From Afifellaceae bacterium (GTDB lineage Bacteria > Pseudomonadota > Alphaproteobacteria > Rhizobiales > Afifellaceae): 64,000 bases of DNA. Positions 1-8,866 of this stretch are shown piece by piece (the first letter of the stretch is position 1; each line of letters begins with the position of its first letter). The position numbers were made by a program, and so were the translations under genes. The notes under the pieces were generated by a model. The model was not told where the DNA came from and did no database searches. It saw nothing but the letters and a program-made list of their open reading frames with translations. The DNA lies in contig JANQRH010000026.1 in assembly GCA_028284625.1 (NCBI GenBank), positions 372,001 through 436,000 on the forward strand, read 5' to 3'.

Positions 1-722
1 CGCTCTGCGCCGGGCTCACCTCCATTCGCATGAGCGTTGAGCAGCGCTTCGATCTGGCCATTGCGGCGATCATCCTGGCCATCATCCTCGACGGATTGGA
101 CGGGCGCCTCGCGCGCTACTTTCGCGCCACGTCGAAATTCGGCGAGCAGCTCGATTCCCTGGCGGATTTCGTGAACTTCGGCGTCGCGCCGGGGATCTTC
201 GTTTTCATCTGGCGGTTGGACGAGCTGTCGTCCTTCGGCTGGATCTGCGCTCTGGTCTTTGCGATCTGCACAGGCCTGAGACTGGCACGCTTCAACGCCG
301 CGCTGGTGGCCGAAGAGCCGGAGCCGGACTGGGCCCGCGATTTCTTCGTCGGCGCGCCGGCGCCGGCCGGCGCCGGGCTTGTGCTTGCGCCCTTCTATCT
401 GGAGCAGGTCCTGGCCCCCGACATCCGCTTTGCCGCGATCATGGTCGCCGTTTACGTGGTCCTGATCGGGCTCTTGATGGTGAGCCGCATCCCGACCGGC
501 TCGCTGAAGCGCGTCGGCCGGCGCATTCCCGGCGACAGCGTGCTTCCGGTGCTGGTCGTCGGCGTGCTTCTGGTCGCGCTGCTGGTCAGCTATCCGTTCA
601 CGTTCCTGTCGATCGGCGCCATCCTCTATCTGGCGCACATTCCGCTGGCGTGGCGCGCACGCAACCGCGCCAAGGCCGAGGCGGAAGAGCGCGGCGCAAC
701 TGCCGCCGCTCCGCCCCAATAG
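1..722 (+). CDS. pssA: CDP-diacylglycerol-serine O-phosphatidyltransferase, 5' end outside window
   Basis: Makes phosphatidylserine from CDP-diacylglycerol and L-serine at the inner membrane, the first step towards phosphatidylethanolamine. The reading frame is already open at base 3, with residues LCAGLTSIRMS before the first internal ATG (30), so the true start lies left of the window. The CDP-alcohol phosphatidyltransferase signature is intact: DGLDGRLAR, then G, D and D at the expected spacing (GEQLDSLAD). Several hydrophobic segments follow, ending in a charged Ala/Arg-rich tail. In Rhizobiales pssA usually follows psd, which would be just beyond the left edge (inference). A hairpin and T-run follow the stop codon directly. 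Confidence 0.92.
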   Translation, partial: LCAGLTSIRMSVEQRFDLAIAAIILAIILDGLDGRLARYFRATSKFGEQLDSLADFVNFGVAPGIFVFIWRLDELSSFGWICALVFAICTGLRLARFNAALVAEEPEPDWARDFFVGAPAPAGAGLVLAPFYLEQVLAPDIRFAAIMVAVYVVLIGLLMVSRIPTGSLKRVGRRIPGDSVLPVLVVGVLLVALLVSYPFTFLSIGAILYLAHIPLAWRARNRAKAEAEERGATAAAPPQ

Positions 723-725
723 CAG

Positions 726-748
726 CGCGACCACGGTCGCGATTTTTT
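726..748 (+). terminator. Rho-independent terminator after pssA
   Basis: A perfect 6-bp stem, CGCGAC (726-731) and GTCGCG (736-741), has a 4-base loop and is followed by ATTTTTT (742-748). It lies 4 bp after the pssA stop codon. This is the clearest intrinsic terminator in the window and separates pssA from the next gene. Confidence 0.8.
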
Positions 749-838
749 GCGCCAATAGGCCAATCGGTCGCCTTTTCCGCGGCTCTCCATGTGTTAGTCA
801 TCGAAAAGACAGCGGCATGACGCCTGCGGAGCACAAGG

Positions 839-1795
839 ATGGTCCAACCACGAATGCAAATCCTCCTCGCTTTGCTTGCGGCGCTGACGCTTTTTGGTGT
901 CCCGGCACACGCGCAGGACGATGAGCTGCGCTACATCATGGTGACGCACGGCGCCACGACCAGCGCCTTTTGGGCGAGCGTCAAGGGTGGCGCCGAACAG
1001 GCGGCTGAGGAAGCGGGCGCTGAGCTTGTCTACCGCGCGCCGGAGACCTTCGATCTCGACGCCATGGCCGGTCTTCTCACCAAAGCCATCGGCGAGGAGC
1101 CGGACGGGCTGATCGTCTCCATCCCCAACGCCGATGCCCTGGCGGAGCCCATGCAGGCCGCCGCCGAGGCCGGAATTCCGCTGATTTCCATTAATTCCGG
1201 ATTCGATGTCGGCCGCTCGCTCGGCGCGTTGCTGCATGTCGGCCAGGGTGAATACGAGGCGGGACGCGTGGCCGGGGAGGCGATGCGACGCTTCGCCGGC
1301 ACCAGCGCGCTTTGCCTCAACCATGAGCTCGGAAACGTGGCACTCGATCTCAGGTGCAAGGGGTTCATCGACGGCTTTGCCGGATCGGTGGAGGTGATGC
1401 CGGTCCCCGCCGACCCTGAGGAGGCCGGTGCCACCATCGCCGAGCGCCTCGCCGATGACGAGCCGGTGGATGTGATCCTTGCGCTCAGCGCGACGTTTTC
1501 CGGCGAACCGGCGGTTGACGCCGTCCGAGCGCTGGAAGGCCGCATTGTTCATGTCGGCACGTTCGACGTGACCGATGCCATCCTCGCCGACGTCGCCGAC
1601 GGTGCTGCCAAGTTCGCCATCGATCAGCAGCCTTTCCTGCAAGGCTATTTGCCGGTTCAGTTTCTGACGATGCTGCACCGCCACGGGTCGATCCCCGTCT
1701 CCAATGTCAGCACCGGTCCTCGCCTCGTCACCCAGGACGACGCGAGAATGCGTCTCGATAAAGCAGGCGGCGAGGAGACAGAGGCGGGGCAGTAG
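839..1795 (+). CDS. Periplasmic sugar-binding-type (RbsB-like) solute-binding protein
   Basis: 318 residues. The N-terminal signal peptide runs to about residue 24 (hydrophobic core LLALLAALTLFG, cleavage near AHA-QD). The mature part looks like a type I periplasmic binding protein of the ribose/autoinducer-2 class: an opening strand YIMVTHG, then FWASVKGGAEQAAEEAGAEL, the DGLIVSIPNADAL strand, PLISINSG, and the second lobe around GHELGN/RCKGFIDG. No ABC permease or ATPase gene lies beside it, so it either works with a transporter elsewhere or acts as a sensor. The ligand cannot be told. The start at 839 gives a complete signal peptide. Confidence 0.85.
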   Translation: MVQPRMQILLALLAALTLFGVPAHAQDDELRYIMVTHGATTSAFWASVKGGAEQAAEEAGAELVYRAPETFDLDAMAGLLTKAIGEEPDGLIVSIPNADALAEPMQAAAEAGIPLISINSGFDVGRSLGALLHVGQGEYEAGRVAGEAMRRFAGTSALCLNHELGNVALDLRCKGFIDGFAGSVEVMPVPADPEEAGATIAERLADDEPVDVILALSATFSGEPAVDAVRALEGRIVHVGTFDVTDAILADVADGAAKFAIDQQPFLQGYLPVQFLTMLHRHGSIPVSNVSTGPRLVTQDDARMRLDKAGGEETEAGQ

Positions 1796-1863
1796 TGCAA
1801 CTGCCAAGGGCTGAAGGAAAAAGCGCGCGCCCGCCATTGAATGTGACAATGCAATGACAAAGA

Positions 1864-2367
1864 GTGCGCCTCGTGCCGCAGGAAATCGAACGCAAGTTTC
1901 TCGTCGCGAGTGACGGCTGGCGCCAGGGGGCGGATCACGGGACACGTTTTCGGCAGGCCTATATCGCCGAGACCGACCGCGTCGTCGTGCGCGTGCGCAT
2001 CGAAGACGATACTCGCGGTGTCCTGACAATAAAGAGTGCAGCGCCAGGGCTTTCGCGCCAGGAATTCGAGCTTCCATTGAAGCTTGAGGACGCCGAACTG
2101 CTTATCGAACTGCGGCAGGGCAGCCTTTTGCACAAGACCCGCTTCCGCGCGCCGCATGAGGGCCACACCTGGGAAGTGGACATCTATGCCGGCGACAATG
2201 ATGGCCTCGTGATCGCCGAGATCGAGTTGTCCAGCGAGGACGAGAAGGTGAAGATTCCACCCTGGGTCGGGCGGGAAGTGACGGGCGCGGCGTCGTACTA
2301 TGCTGCGCGGCTGGCGCGACACCCCTATGCTTCGTGGTCTGAGGCCGAGCGCGGAGGGCGCGAGTAG
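1864..2367 (+). CDS. CYTH domain protein (putative inorganic triphosphatase)
   Basis: 167 residues, GTG start. It opens with the diagnostic ExExK motif (EIERKFLV), followed by alternating Arg/Lys and acidic strands (RVRIEDDTRGVLTIKSA, FELPLKLEDAE, HTWEVDIYAG, GLVIAEIEL) typical of the triphosphate tunnel fold. Members hydrolyse inorganic triphosphate or make cAMP; short bacterial forms of this kind are usually triphosphatases (family knowledge). The next gene encodes a CHAD protein. In many bacteria CYTH and CHAD are fused (YgiF type), so the pair looks like the split form and is probably cotranscribed. Confidence 0.86.
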   Translation: MRLVPQEIERKFLVASDGWRQGADHGTRFRQAYIAETDRVVVRVRIEDDTRGVLTIKSAAPGLSRQEFELPLKLEDAELLIELRQGSLLHKTRFRAPHEGHTWEVDIYAGDNDGLVIAEIELSSEDEKVKIPPWVGREVTGAASYYAARLARHPYASWSEAERGGRE

Positions 2368-2368
2368 G

Positions 2369-3316
2369 GTGGCGTGGCGGTTTGAACCAGGAGAGCGGCT
2401 TGGCGATGCCTTCCGGCGCGTGGCGGCGGAGGAGATCGCCAAAGTGCGTGCCGGCCTGACGGACCCGGCCAAGAACCGGGCGCGGGCGATCCATGAGGCA
2501 CGCCAGGGCTTCAAGCGGCTGCGCGCGCTCGCTCGTCTCGCCCGGCCGTCGCTCGGTCGGGATTTCAGCAAGCAGAACCGGATGTGGCGCGACGCCGGGC
2601 GGCAATTGTCCGGCTCGCGCGACCACACCGTGCTTCTGGAGACCTTCGACAAGCTGATCGACCAATGCGGCGAGGACCTGCGCAAAAGCGATGTGAAACG
2701 GCTGCGTACGCTGCTTCACGCCAACGGCGCCGACAACGATCCCTCCAATGCGCAAGCCGCGGTGCATGGCGTCCTGACGACGCTTGAGACAGCCGACGCT
2801 GAGGTCGCTCAGCTGAATTGGCCGCGCGACGCCAAGGCGCTCGCCAAAGGCCTGAAACGTGGGCAATCGCAGCTTCAGAAGAACTGGCGGGAGGCCCGCA
2901 AGAGCGACAAATCGGAAGCGCTCCATGAGTGGCGCAAGCGGGTGAAGGATCAGTCCTCGCAGCTTCGCCTGTTCCGCAGCGTCGCGCCGCAGGCGCTGCG
3001 TTTGCGCCACGCCAAAGAAAAGCGCGTCGCGGAACTGCTTGGCGAGGAGCATGATTACTGGCTCCTAGGGAATGCGCTGGGCAAGGCGGCGTCTGCCAGG
3101 AAGAACCCGGCCTGCGGCATCTTGTTGAGCGCCGCGGCGGAGCGGCGCAAGGTATTGCGCGACGAGGCCCTTGCGCTTGGCGCAGCGTTTGCTTCGCAAA
3201 GCCCCAAAGCATTCTCGCAAGAGCTCGTCGCTGCCTGGGAAAACGGCTCGCCCGCCGAAAAACCCAAAAGCGTCAAGCGCCGAGCTCGCGAGGCCTCTAC
3301 TTCTCGTCCGTCGTAA
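2369..3316 (+). CDS. CHAD domain protein (polyphosphate-associated)
   Basis: About 315 residues, helical and rich in Arg, Lys and His. It has two CHAD-type helical halves: RRVAAEEIAKVRAGLTDP with HEARQGFKRLRAL, and a second RKSDKSEALHEWRKRVKDQ with conserved HxxRxxxKxxR-like spacing. CHAD domains bind inorganic polyphosphate. I chose GTG at 2369: it has GGAGGG 10 bases upstream and gives the usual MAWRFEPGE opening. An in-frame ATG at 2327 would overlap the CYTH gene. The last 20 bases overlap the convergent cyclase gene. It probably works with the CYTH protein on short or long polyphosphates (inference). Confidence 0.86.
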   Translation: MAWRFEPGERLGDAFRRVAAEEIAKVRAGLTDPAKNRARAIHEARQGFKRLRALARLARPSLGRDFSKQNRMWRDAGRQLSGSRDHTVLLETFDKLIDQCGEDLRKSDVKRLRTLLHANGADNDPSNAQAAVHGVLTTLETADAEVAQLNWPRDAKALAKGLKRGQSQLQKNWREARKSDKSEALHEWRKRVKDQSSQLRLFRSVAPQALRLRHAKEKRVAELLGEEHDYWLLGNALGKAASARKNPACGILLSAAAERRKVLRDEALALGAAFASQSPKAFSQELVAAWENGSPAEKPKSVKRRAREASTSRPS

Positions 3317-5507
3317 AGACTCCGTCCCAATCCGCTCCGGGCGGGTCCTTTCTAAGCTTCGCGATACGCTCGGCGTAGACATCGTAGAACGCGTGGAGTC
3401 GCTTCGGCGCAAGGCCGCGCGCCTCTTCCAGCCCCGCCGCGGCATCGTCGAAATCGCCGGAGCGATACGATGCGATCATGTGGGCATGCGCGCTGAAGAG
3501 GGCGGTGAATTCGTTGGAGCGCGCGTACGGCTCCTCGCCGAGCACCGTGTAGATCGCAACCGGCTCGCCGCGCCCCACGACGCGCACCAAATCGACCTCC
3601 AGGAGCGCCAAACCTGAGGCATGCTCCTTGGTGTTCTCCGTCATCAGGATCTGCAGGCCGAACTGTTTGGTCAGGCCCTCAACGCGGGAGGCGACATTCA
3701 CCGGGTCGCCGATGGCGGAATAGCTGAAGCGTTGCTCGGAGCCGAGATTGCCGACGCAACACACACCGGTGTTCAACCCGACGCCGATTTTGATCGGCAT
3801 CTCTTCGCTGGCGTTCAGCTCGTCCAGCTTCTCCAGCATGGCGAGCGCCGCCACGCAGGCTCGGCGAGGATGCTCGGCCGTCGGCAAAGGCGCATTCCAG
3901 AACGCCATGATGGCGTCGCCCATATACTTGTCGATCGTCGCTTCGTTCAGCAGCAGAACGTCCGTCATCGGCGTCAGGAAACGGTTGAGGAGCCCAGTGA
4001 TTTCCTGCGGGTCCATCTTCTCAGATAACGACGTGAAGCCGCGGATATCGCTGAAGAGCAGGGTGATCTCGCGCGTCTCGCCGCCAAGCGCCAGGGCGTC
4101 CGGGTCTTCCGCCAGCCGCTCCACCAGCGTCGGCGCCAGATAATGTGCAAAGGCGTTCCGCACGAACTGGCGCTCGCGGTCCGTCAGCAAGAGCAACAAC
4201 GCAGTGACGGCGATGTAAACACCGGTTGCCGAGGCGCTCGGCAAAATAGGATCGATGACGAGTTGAGCGTTGGCGAAAGCGAACCAGGAGACCGCGACCG
4301 CCGCCCCAACGACGACCGCCCCGGCGACCGCGCCGATCAAAGGTCCGGTGAGGAGAAGAATGGCGATCAGAAGGAGGGAGAAGAGCACCGCCGTGGCGAT
4401 CTCCGCTCCCGGCGCCCAGTCGGGACGGGTGAGAAACGCCCCACCGAGGATCTGATCGATGATCTCCGCATGCACTTCAACGCCCGGCTGAGACGCAGCG
4501 CGCGGCGTGGCTACCAGATCGCGCAGGCCGGCAGCACTGGTGCCGATCAGCACGATGCTGCCGTTCAACAGGTCGGAATATTGCGCGGAGGTCGCCGGGT
4601 CGAGAAAGCGCGCGGCTGAGATGCGCGGCACGCTCGGGATACCGGAAAAGTACACACGGAAGTCGCCCACGGCGCCGGTCGGCACCTCAAACGCCCCCAC
4701 CTTGAGCGCCGTCATGGCCGGGCGGCCGGTATCGACCTCACCGCTTGCTCCGGTCGCCTTGATGATGACGGCGCCGGCGCCTTGTGCGACACGCAAGGCC
4801 TCAATGGAAAGCGCCGGATAGAGCTGACCGCCGCCTCTGGCGACAAGCGGCACGCTGCGCACGATCCCGTCGGGGCTTGGCGGGAAGCTATAGAAGCCGA
4901 GACCGGTCGCCGCCTCCGTCAGGACCGGAAGGTTGATGACGCCGCCGCTGAAGGAGAACAGGAAGGATTGCGGATCGGCACCGGCGAAGGCGAAGCCCGT
5001 CCGGGCCGGCGGGAACTCAATCTCGCTCTCATTGGAGAGCACGAAGCCGGCGGTGACACGGCTCTTGGCGAAGGCCGCGGCAAGGAGGTCGTCGTTGTCG
5101 GGCAGGTCGCGCGGCAGCTCCACTTGCGCCCCGGCGCGGATGAGGTCTTCCGCGGCGAGGCGCAGCGACGTGCGGTCCGGCTCGGAGAACACCATGTCGA
5201 ACGCAATCGTCGCGGCGCCAAGTTCCGTCAGCCGGTCGACGATGCGCCCGATATCGGAGCGCGGCCACGGCCACTGTCCCAGTTCGCGCAGCGAATCCTC
5301 GTCGACGTCGACAATGACGATGGGCGCACCTGTCTCCTTGCGCGGCTTGATCTGCTGATGAAAGTCGAAGACCAGCGCGCTCAGCCGGCTGAAGAGCGCC
5401 GGGTTAGTCGTGTGGAGGAGAAGCACCGCGAGCATCGCCAGGATGCCGGCGCTCCAGACCTGGATCGCGCGGCGCCAGTCTCGCCGGCGCTTCGTTGGGG
5501 ACGTCAT
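3297..5507 (-). CDS. CHASE2-domain class III adenylate cyclase
   Basis: 736 residues from the chosen ATG at 5507; a longer frame to 5666 has no conserved sequence. Order: one N-terminal membrane segment (about 14-32), a large extracytoplasmic CHASE2 sensor (about 45-350, with IVDVDEDSLRELGQWPW and a GSIVLIGTSAAGLRD strand), three closely spaced membrane segments, and a C-terminal cyclase domain. Catalytic elements are complete: metal Asp in LLFSDIRGFT, Lys and Asp in DKYMGDAIMAFW, and Asn/Arg in DPVNVASRVEGL, which fits ATP as substrate. The ligand sensed is unknown. It stands alone, convergent with the CHAD gene and divergent from the MFS gene. Confidence 0.92.
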   Translation of the reverse strand: MTSPTKRRRDWRRAIQVWSAGILAMLAVLLLHTTNPALFSRLSALVFDFHQQIKPRKETGAPIVIVDVDEDSLRELGQWPWPRSDIGRIVDRLTELGAATIAFDMVFSEPDRTSLRLAAEDLIRAGAQVELPRDLPDNDDLLAAAFAKSRVTAGFVLSNESEIEFPPARTGFAFAGADPQSFLFSFSGGVINLPVLTEAATGLGFYSFPPSPDGIVRSVPLVARGGGQLYPALSIEALRVAQGAGAVIIKATGASGEVDTGRPAMTALKVGAFEVPTGAVGDFRVYFSGIPSVPRISAARFLDPATSAQYSDLLNGSIVLIGTSAAGLRDLVATPRAASQPGVEVHAEIIDQILGGAFLTRPDWAPGAEIATAVLFSLLLIAILLLTGPLIGAVAGAVVVGAAVAVSWFAFANAQLVIDPILPSASATGVYIAVTALLLLLTDRERQFVRNAFAHYLAPTLVERLAEDPDALALGGETREITLLFSDIRGFTSLSEKMDPQEITGLLNRFLTPMTDVLLLNEATIDKYMGDAIMAFWNAPLPTAEHPRRACVAALAMLEKLDELNASEEMPIKIGVGLNTGVCCVGNLGSEQRFSYSAIGDPVNVASRVEGLTKQFGLQILMTENTKEHASGLALLEVDLVRVVGRGEPVAIYTVLGEEPYARSNEFTALFSAHAHMIASYRSGDFDDAAAGLEEARGLAPKRLHAFYDVYAERIAKLRKDPPGADWDGVFTTDEK

Positions 5508-5695
5508 GTCCGCAACGGACCGGAGATTCCGCCGGGTTTCAAGTGCAGGACGGCCACGAATACGGACGACGATCCGGGCTTTGGCGCGGACGGGCATCCC
5601 CGTAACGCGCCCTCCCATGATAGTTTTGGCGCGCGTCAGGGTCGCAAGCCCACTGGTTCGCGCCAATTGGAGCTGCGGCAGGCGAGAGGAGAACG

Positions 5696-7158
5696 ATGGC
5701 CCAACCCTTCACCGAGCCATGCAACCGCGGGATCATCGAAGCCGAGCCATGTCCGCGCGCGCTCGGCCGCGAGGCAACGCCGCGTCAGCGCCGCCTGGTG
5801 CTTGCCGCCTGCGTGCTCGCCTCGTCGATGGTGTTCATCGACGGCTCCGCACTGACTGTCGCGCTGCCGGCGCTGAAGGCCGATCTCGGCGCCGACCTCG
5901 CCGCGGTTCAGTGGGTGCTGAACGGCTACGTGCTGGCGCTGGCGTCGCTGACGCTGATCGGCGGCGTCATGGCCGATGTCTACGGCAAGGCGCGCATGCT
6001 GGCAGCGGGCTGCCTGCTCTTTGCGTTGGCTTCGGTGGCCTGCGCGCTGGCGCCTTCCGCATCGTTTCTGATAGCAGCGCGCGTCGCACAGGGCGTCGCC
6101 GCGGCCATCGTGGCGCCGGCGAGCCTGGCGCTGATCGGCGCCACCTATCCGCGCGACCAGCGCAGCCAGGCGATCGGCGTATGGGCGGCCGCCTCAGCGC
6201 TCACCACCGCTGGCGGACCCATCCTCGGCGGCTGGCTGACGGAGACGTTCGGCTGGCCGGCGATCTTCTGGATCAACCCGCCGCTGGCGTTTGTCGCTTA
6301 CGGGCTTCTGCGCCTTTATGCGCCCGCCGACCGCAACGAGCCGCGTCGCTTCGACGTTGTCGGCGCTGCTACCTGGCGGCAGCGTTGGCCACGCTCGCCT
6401 GGGCACTCAGCCGCATCGGCCCGGGCGAGGCGGGTGAGGGCGCAGAAGACGCCGCGCCGCTTGCCGGCATTCTCATTGCGGCACTCCTCAGCGGCGTCGG
6501 TCTTGTGGCGTACGCCCTTTGGCAGCGCCGGAGCGACCATCCCATGACGCCGCCGCGGCTGGTGGAGAACCGCACTTTCCTCGGCCTGAACGTCGCCACG
6601 TTGCTGATCTATGGCGGGCTTTCTGTGATGTTCTTCCTGCTCCCCTTCGAGTTGGTGGAGCGTCGTGCGCTGACGGCGACGGAAGCCGGCCTCATCTTTC
6701 TGCCGTTCACACTCTGCGTCGGGCTTCTGTCGCGCGTCTTCGGCAGCCTGGCCGACAGGTTCGGCGCGCGTCTAGCGCTGATAATCGGGCCGCTCGGCGC
6801 CGCCCTCGGCTATACCTGGATGGCGCTGGCGCGCGAGGGCTCGCTGACGATCGGCATCATCGGGCCCATGACGCTGCTGGGACTTTCGTTTGCCGTGCTG
6901 GTCGCGCCGCTGACGTCGTCGGTCATGTCGAGCGTGGAGGACGCCGATGAAGGCCTCGCCTCCGGCATCAATAACGCCGCCAGCCGCATCGCGCAGCTTG
7001 CCGGCGTGGCGCTTGCGGCAGGCGTTGCGTCCTTCGCGTCGGGATACGAGATGGGCCTCGCCATCGCCGCGGCCGCGTCGATCGCCGGCGCACTCGCGAT
7101 CGCAACGACCTTGCCGCCGGCGGCGATCTTGGCCAGCCGCCCCGAATCAGCAATCTAA
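5696..7158 (+). pseudogene. MFS drug exporter (EmrB/QacA, DHA2 type) with a -1 frameshift
   Basis: Two reading frames together encode one roughly 487-residue transporter with about 14 hydrophobic segments. The first frame starts at ATG 5696 and gives an N-terminal half typical of DHA2 exporters (LDSSMVFIDG-like opening, LNGYVLALASL, GKARMLAAGC). At about 6370 similarity moves to the frame one base back: FDVVGAA in frame 2 continues as YLAAALATLAWALSR in frame 1, to the stop at 7156-7158. A single missing base around 6361-6372 explains it. As read, translation would stop at 6547 with an aberrant tail. It could be a real inactivating mutation or a sequencing error. The 3' end overlaps the convergent gene by 4 bases. 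Confidence 0.88.
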
Positions 7159-8516
7159 ATCTTCTTAATGTACCCTAACACTACAGGTTGTCCTGTAGCA
7201 TCCAAAATTAGCCGTTGAACAACCCAATCGTCTGCATCACCTGAGTTTTCAAAAAGCTCGCTCGCCTTAAAGAAAAAAATGCCCTGATCAGCAAAATTAT
7301 AGTCTAAATCCCCATTTGATAACACTTTAACAAGCGCGTATCCGCGACCTCCGCCAGAATTTGTTGCTGAAACCAGTATATATATTGTTCCGTCCGCCGC
7401 CAATTCTGTATCAGTTACGACAATAGATTCTCCTTCCACAAAATACGAACTGTCGTTCATGTAAACATACCTGAATCCATCGCCGCTGAAATATTCATTT
7501 GATTCTCCATTCGTTCCAAACGCGCCAATTGCCAAAAACTTTTCGTGCTGCACTGTAATCCAATAGATAGACAAGTTAGACACCTCAACCCAACCCGGTT
7601 TAGTAGTCTGGAAATTTGCGTCAACAGCATTTCTTTTACTTGATATAGATTCGTCGAGACTGAACTCATAACGAGATGCCTTAGTTCCAAAATCATCTAG
7701 TTTGGGATCATACTTGTGAACGATACGTTGTAGCGCTTGCGCGTAATCTCCGTCTCCTTTCTTTAGAGTGGCGAGTAAATAGATATTTCCCTCGTTATCT
7801 TGCCCAAATGGGGGCTCAAAAAAGCAGCAAGAGGAATCAATTTCCTGCCAGCCGGACACCCAAGAGTCACCGTAGATCTCATGAATTGCTATCTTATTCG
7901 GTTCAAGACGGTGCAATATAAGGAGGTTGCCGGCGGAAATCTCGGCCAGTCGCCATTCCAGGTCAGAGCGAAGGTTGACCAATCTCATTCCGGCAACGCC
8001 AAAGGTATGATCAATAGCACCGCTGTTGTTGTCTATTCCAAAAACTGCGGCAACACGGCGTGGCTCTGTTGTAGTGAGGAAGGTTGCCGAAACATATGTC
8101 CTTTCGCCATTGCTTAGGATCAGACTCAGCGGCCGTCGTTCTTCGACGCCAGGTATGGTCTTGATGATGCTAGATGAGGTAATGTCGATTCGGCTTTCTT
8201 GCCAAATTGATCTGATTAGGTTCATGGATTTGTCAAACGAAAACAACACAAAATTTTGTATTGGATCGTCCTCTGTAAAATCCTTATCGCAACTGGCAAG
8301 TAGGGCTAGCACCTGATCTTTTGGAACAACATCGGCGATATCACAATACTCGGATTTCGCTAATTGAAAAAAACCCCCTTCTGAGAGTTTGTCAAAATCA
8401 CCGGTTGGAAGGAAAGAAATTTGTTTTGAAAATAATGAATGTCCACCGTCTGCGACAGCGGAACTGCAGAATAGGGTCAGCGAAAAAACTAAAGACAACA
8501 CGTATGAATTGCTCAT
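7155..8516 (-). CDS. Secreted protein with delta-60-like repeats, unusually AT-rich
   Basis: 453 residues from ATG 8516, which has GGAG upstream; an upstream TTG is less likely. A signal peptide is clear (YVLSLVFSLTLFCSS, cleavage near AVA-D). At least three segments resemble delta-60 repeats, which form beta-propeller-like extracellular proteins: GAIDHTFGVAGMRLVNL, GESNEYFSGDGFRYVYM and GDLDYNFADQGIFFFK. Biochemical role unknown. Base composition is near 42% GC, with many AT-rich codons quite unlike its neighbours, which signals recent acquisition. A possible -10 box (TATAAT, minus strand 8561-8566) lies 45 bases upstream of the start codon. It is convergent with the broken MFS gene. Confidence 0.72.
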   Translation of the reverse strand: MSNSYVLSLVFSLTLFCSSAVADGGHSLFSKQISFLPTGDFDKLSEGGFFQLAKSEYCDIADVVPKDQVLALLASCDKDFTEDDPIQNFVLFSFDKSMNLIRSIWQESRIDITSSSIIKTIPGVEERRPLSLILSNGERTYVSATFLTTTEPRRVAAVFGIDNNSGAIDHTFGVAGMRLVNLRSDLEWRLAEISAGNLLILHRLEPNKIAIHEIYGDSWVSGWQEIDSSCCFFEPPFGQDNEGNIYLLATLKKGDGDYAQALQRIVHKYDPKLDDFGTKASRYEFSLDESISSKRNAVDANFQTTKPGWVEVSNLSIYWITVQHEKFLAIGAFGTNGESNEYFSGDGFRYVYMNDSSYFVEGESIVVTDTELAADGTIYILVSATNSGGGRGYALVKVLSNGDLDYNFADQGIFFFKASELFENSGDADDWVVQRLILDATGQPVVLGYIKKI

Positions 8517-8812
8517 CGGCAGCTCCAACCACTTGAAATGCGTTCATGTTCTGGTGTCAGATTATAGAAAGCGCAACCGGTTGTGAAGATTCCAGCTTTA
8601 GGTATTCCATGGGCCGAAAATGCTAGCGGTGCAATCGTTGGAATCGAATGCGATGGCTTGTGAAGGTCGCGGGAGGTCTGGGCTTTTCTAAATGAGGACA
8701 TCGACCGTTTTAGGCGCCAGAGCACAGGCTTCAGCGCTGTGGATCGGTGAGCAGCGAAAGCTGCGATGGACTGAGCGCACAACCTGCGGACTTTGCGGAT
8801 AGCCTGAACTGT
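8517..8812. other. Intergenic stretch without a supported gene
   Basis: About 300 bases between the AT-rich secreted protein gene and the decayed tRNA-like repeat. Composition shifts from AT-rich back towards the genomic average. I see a TATAAT box on the minus strand at 8561-8566 that could serve the gene to the left. Short frames here have neither a ribosome binding site nor recognisable protein sequence. Confidence 0.5.
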
Positions 8813-8866
8813 ACTCAGCTAACGCATCATAATGTTGGCTGGGCACGAGGACTCGAAACTAGGGCT
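8813..8866 (-). repeat. Decayed copy of the tRNA-Gln 3' end (possible att site)
   Basis: Aligns with 13030-13082, which holds the 3' half of tRNA-Gln plus about 20 bases beyond it. Shared exact blocks include GCTAACGCATCA and TTGGCTGGG, and the T-arm region matches with substitutions (GACTCGAAACTAG against GATTCGAACCTAG). About four in five aligned positions agree. The rest of a tRNA is not present. The repeat also encodes the last residues of the glycosyltransferase gene. A direct repeat of a tRNA 3' end 4.2 kb from the intact tRNA is the usual footprint of an integrated element. Confidence 0.62.

Noticed and set aside
794-2077. Long minus-strand frame opposite the binding-protein and CYTH genes
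   Set aside because: It is the antisense of two recognisable proteins and has no family features; high GC leaves such frames open by chance.
6355-6380. Programmed ribosomal frameshift in the MFS gene
   Set aside because: No slippery heptamer, stimulatory hairpin or internal Shine-Dalgarno is apparent, and MFS exporters are not known to use frameshifting.
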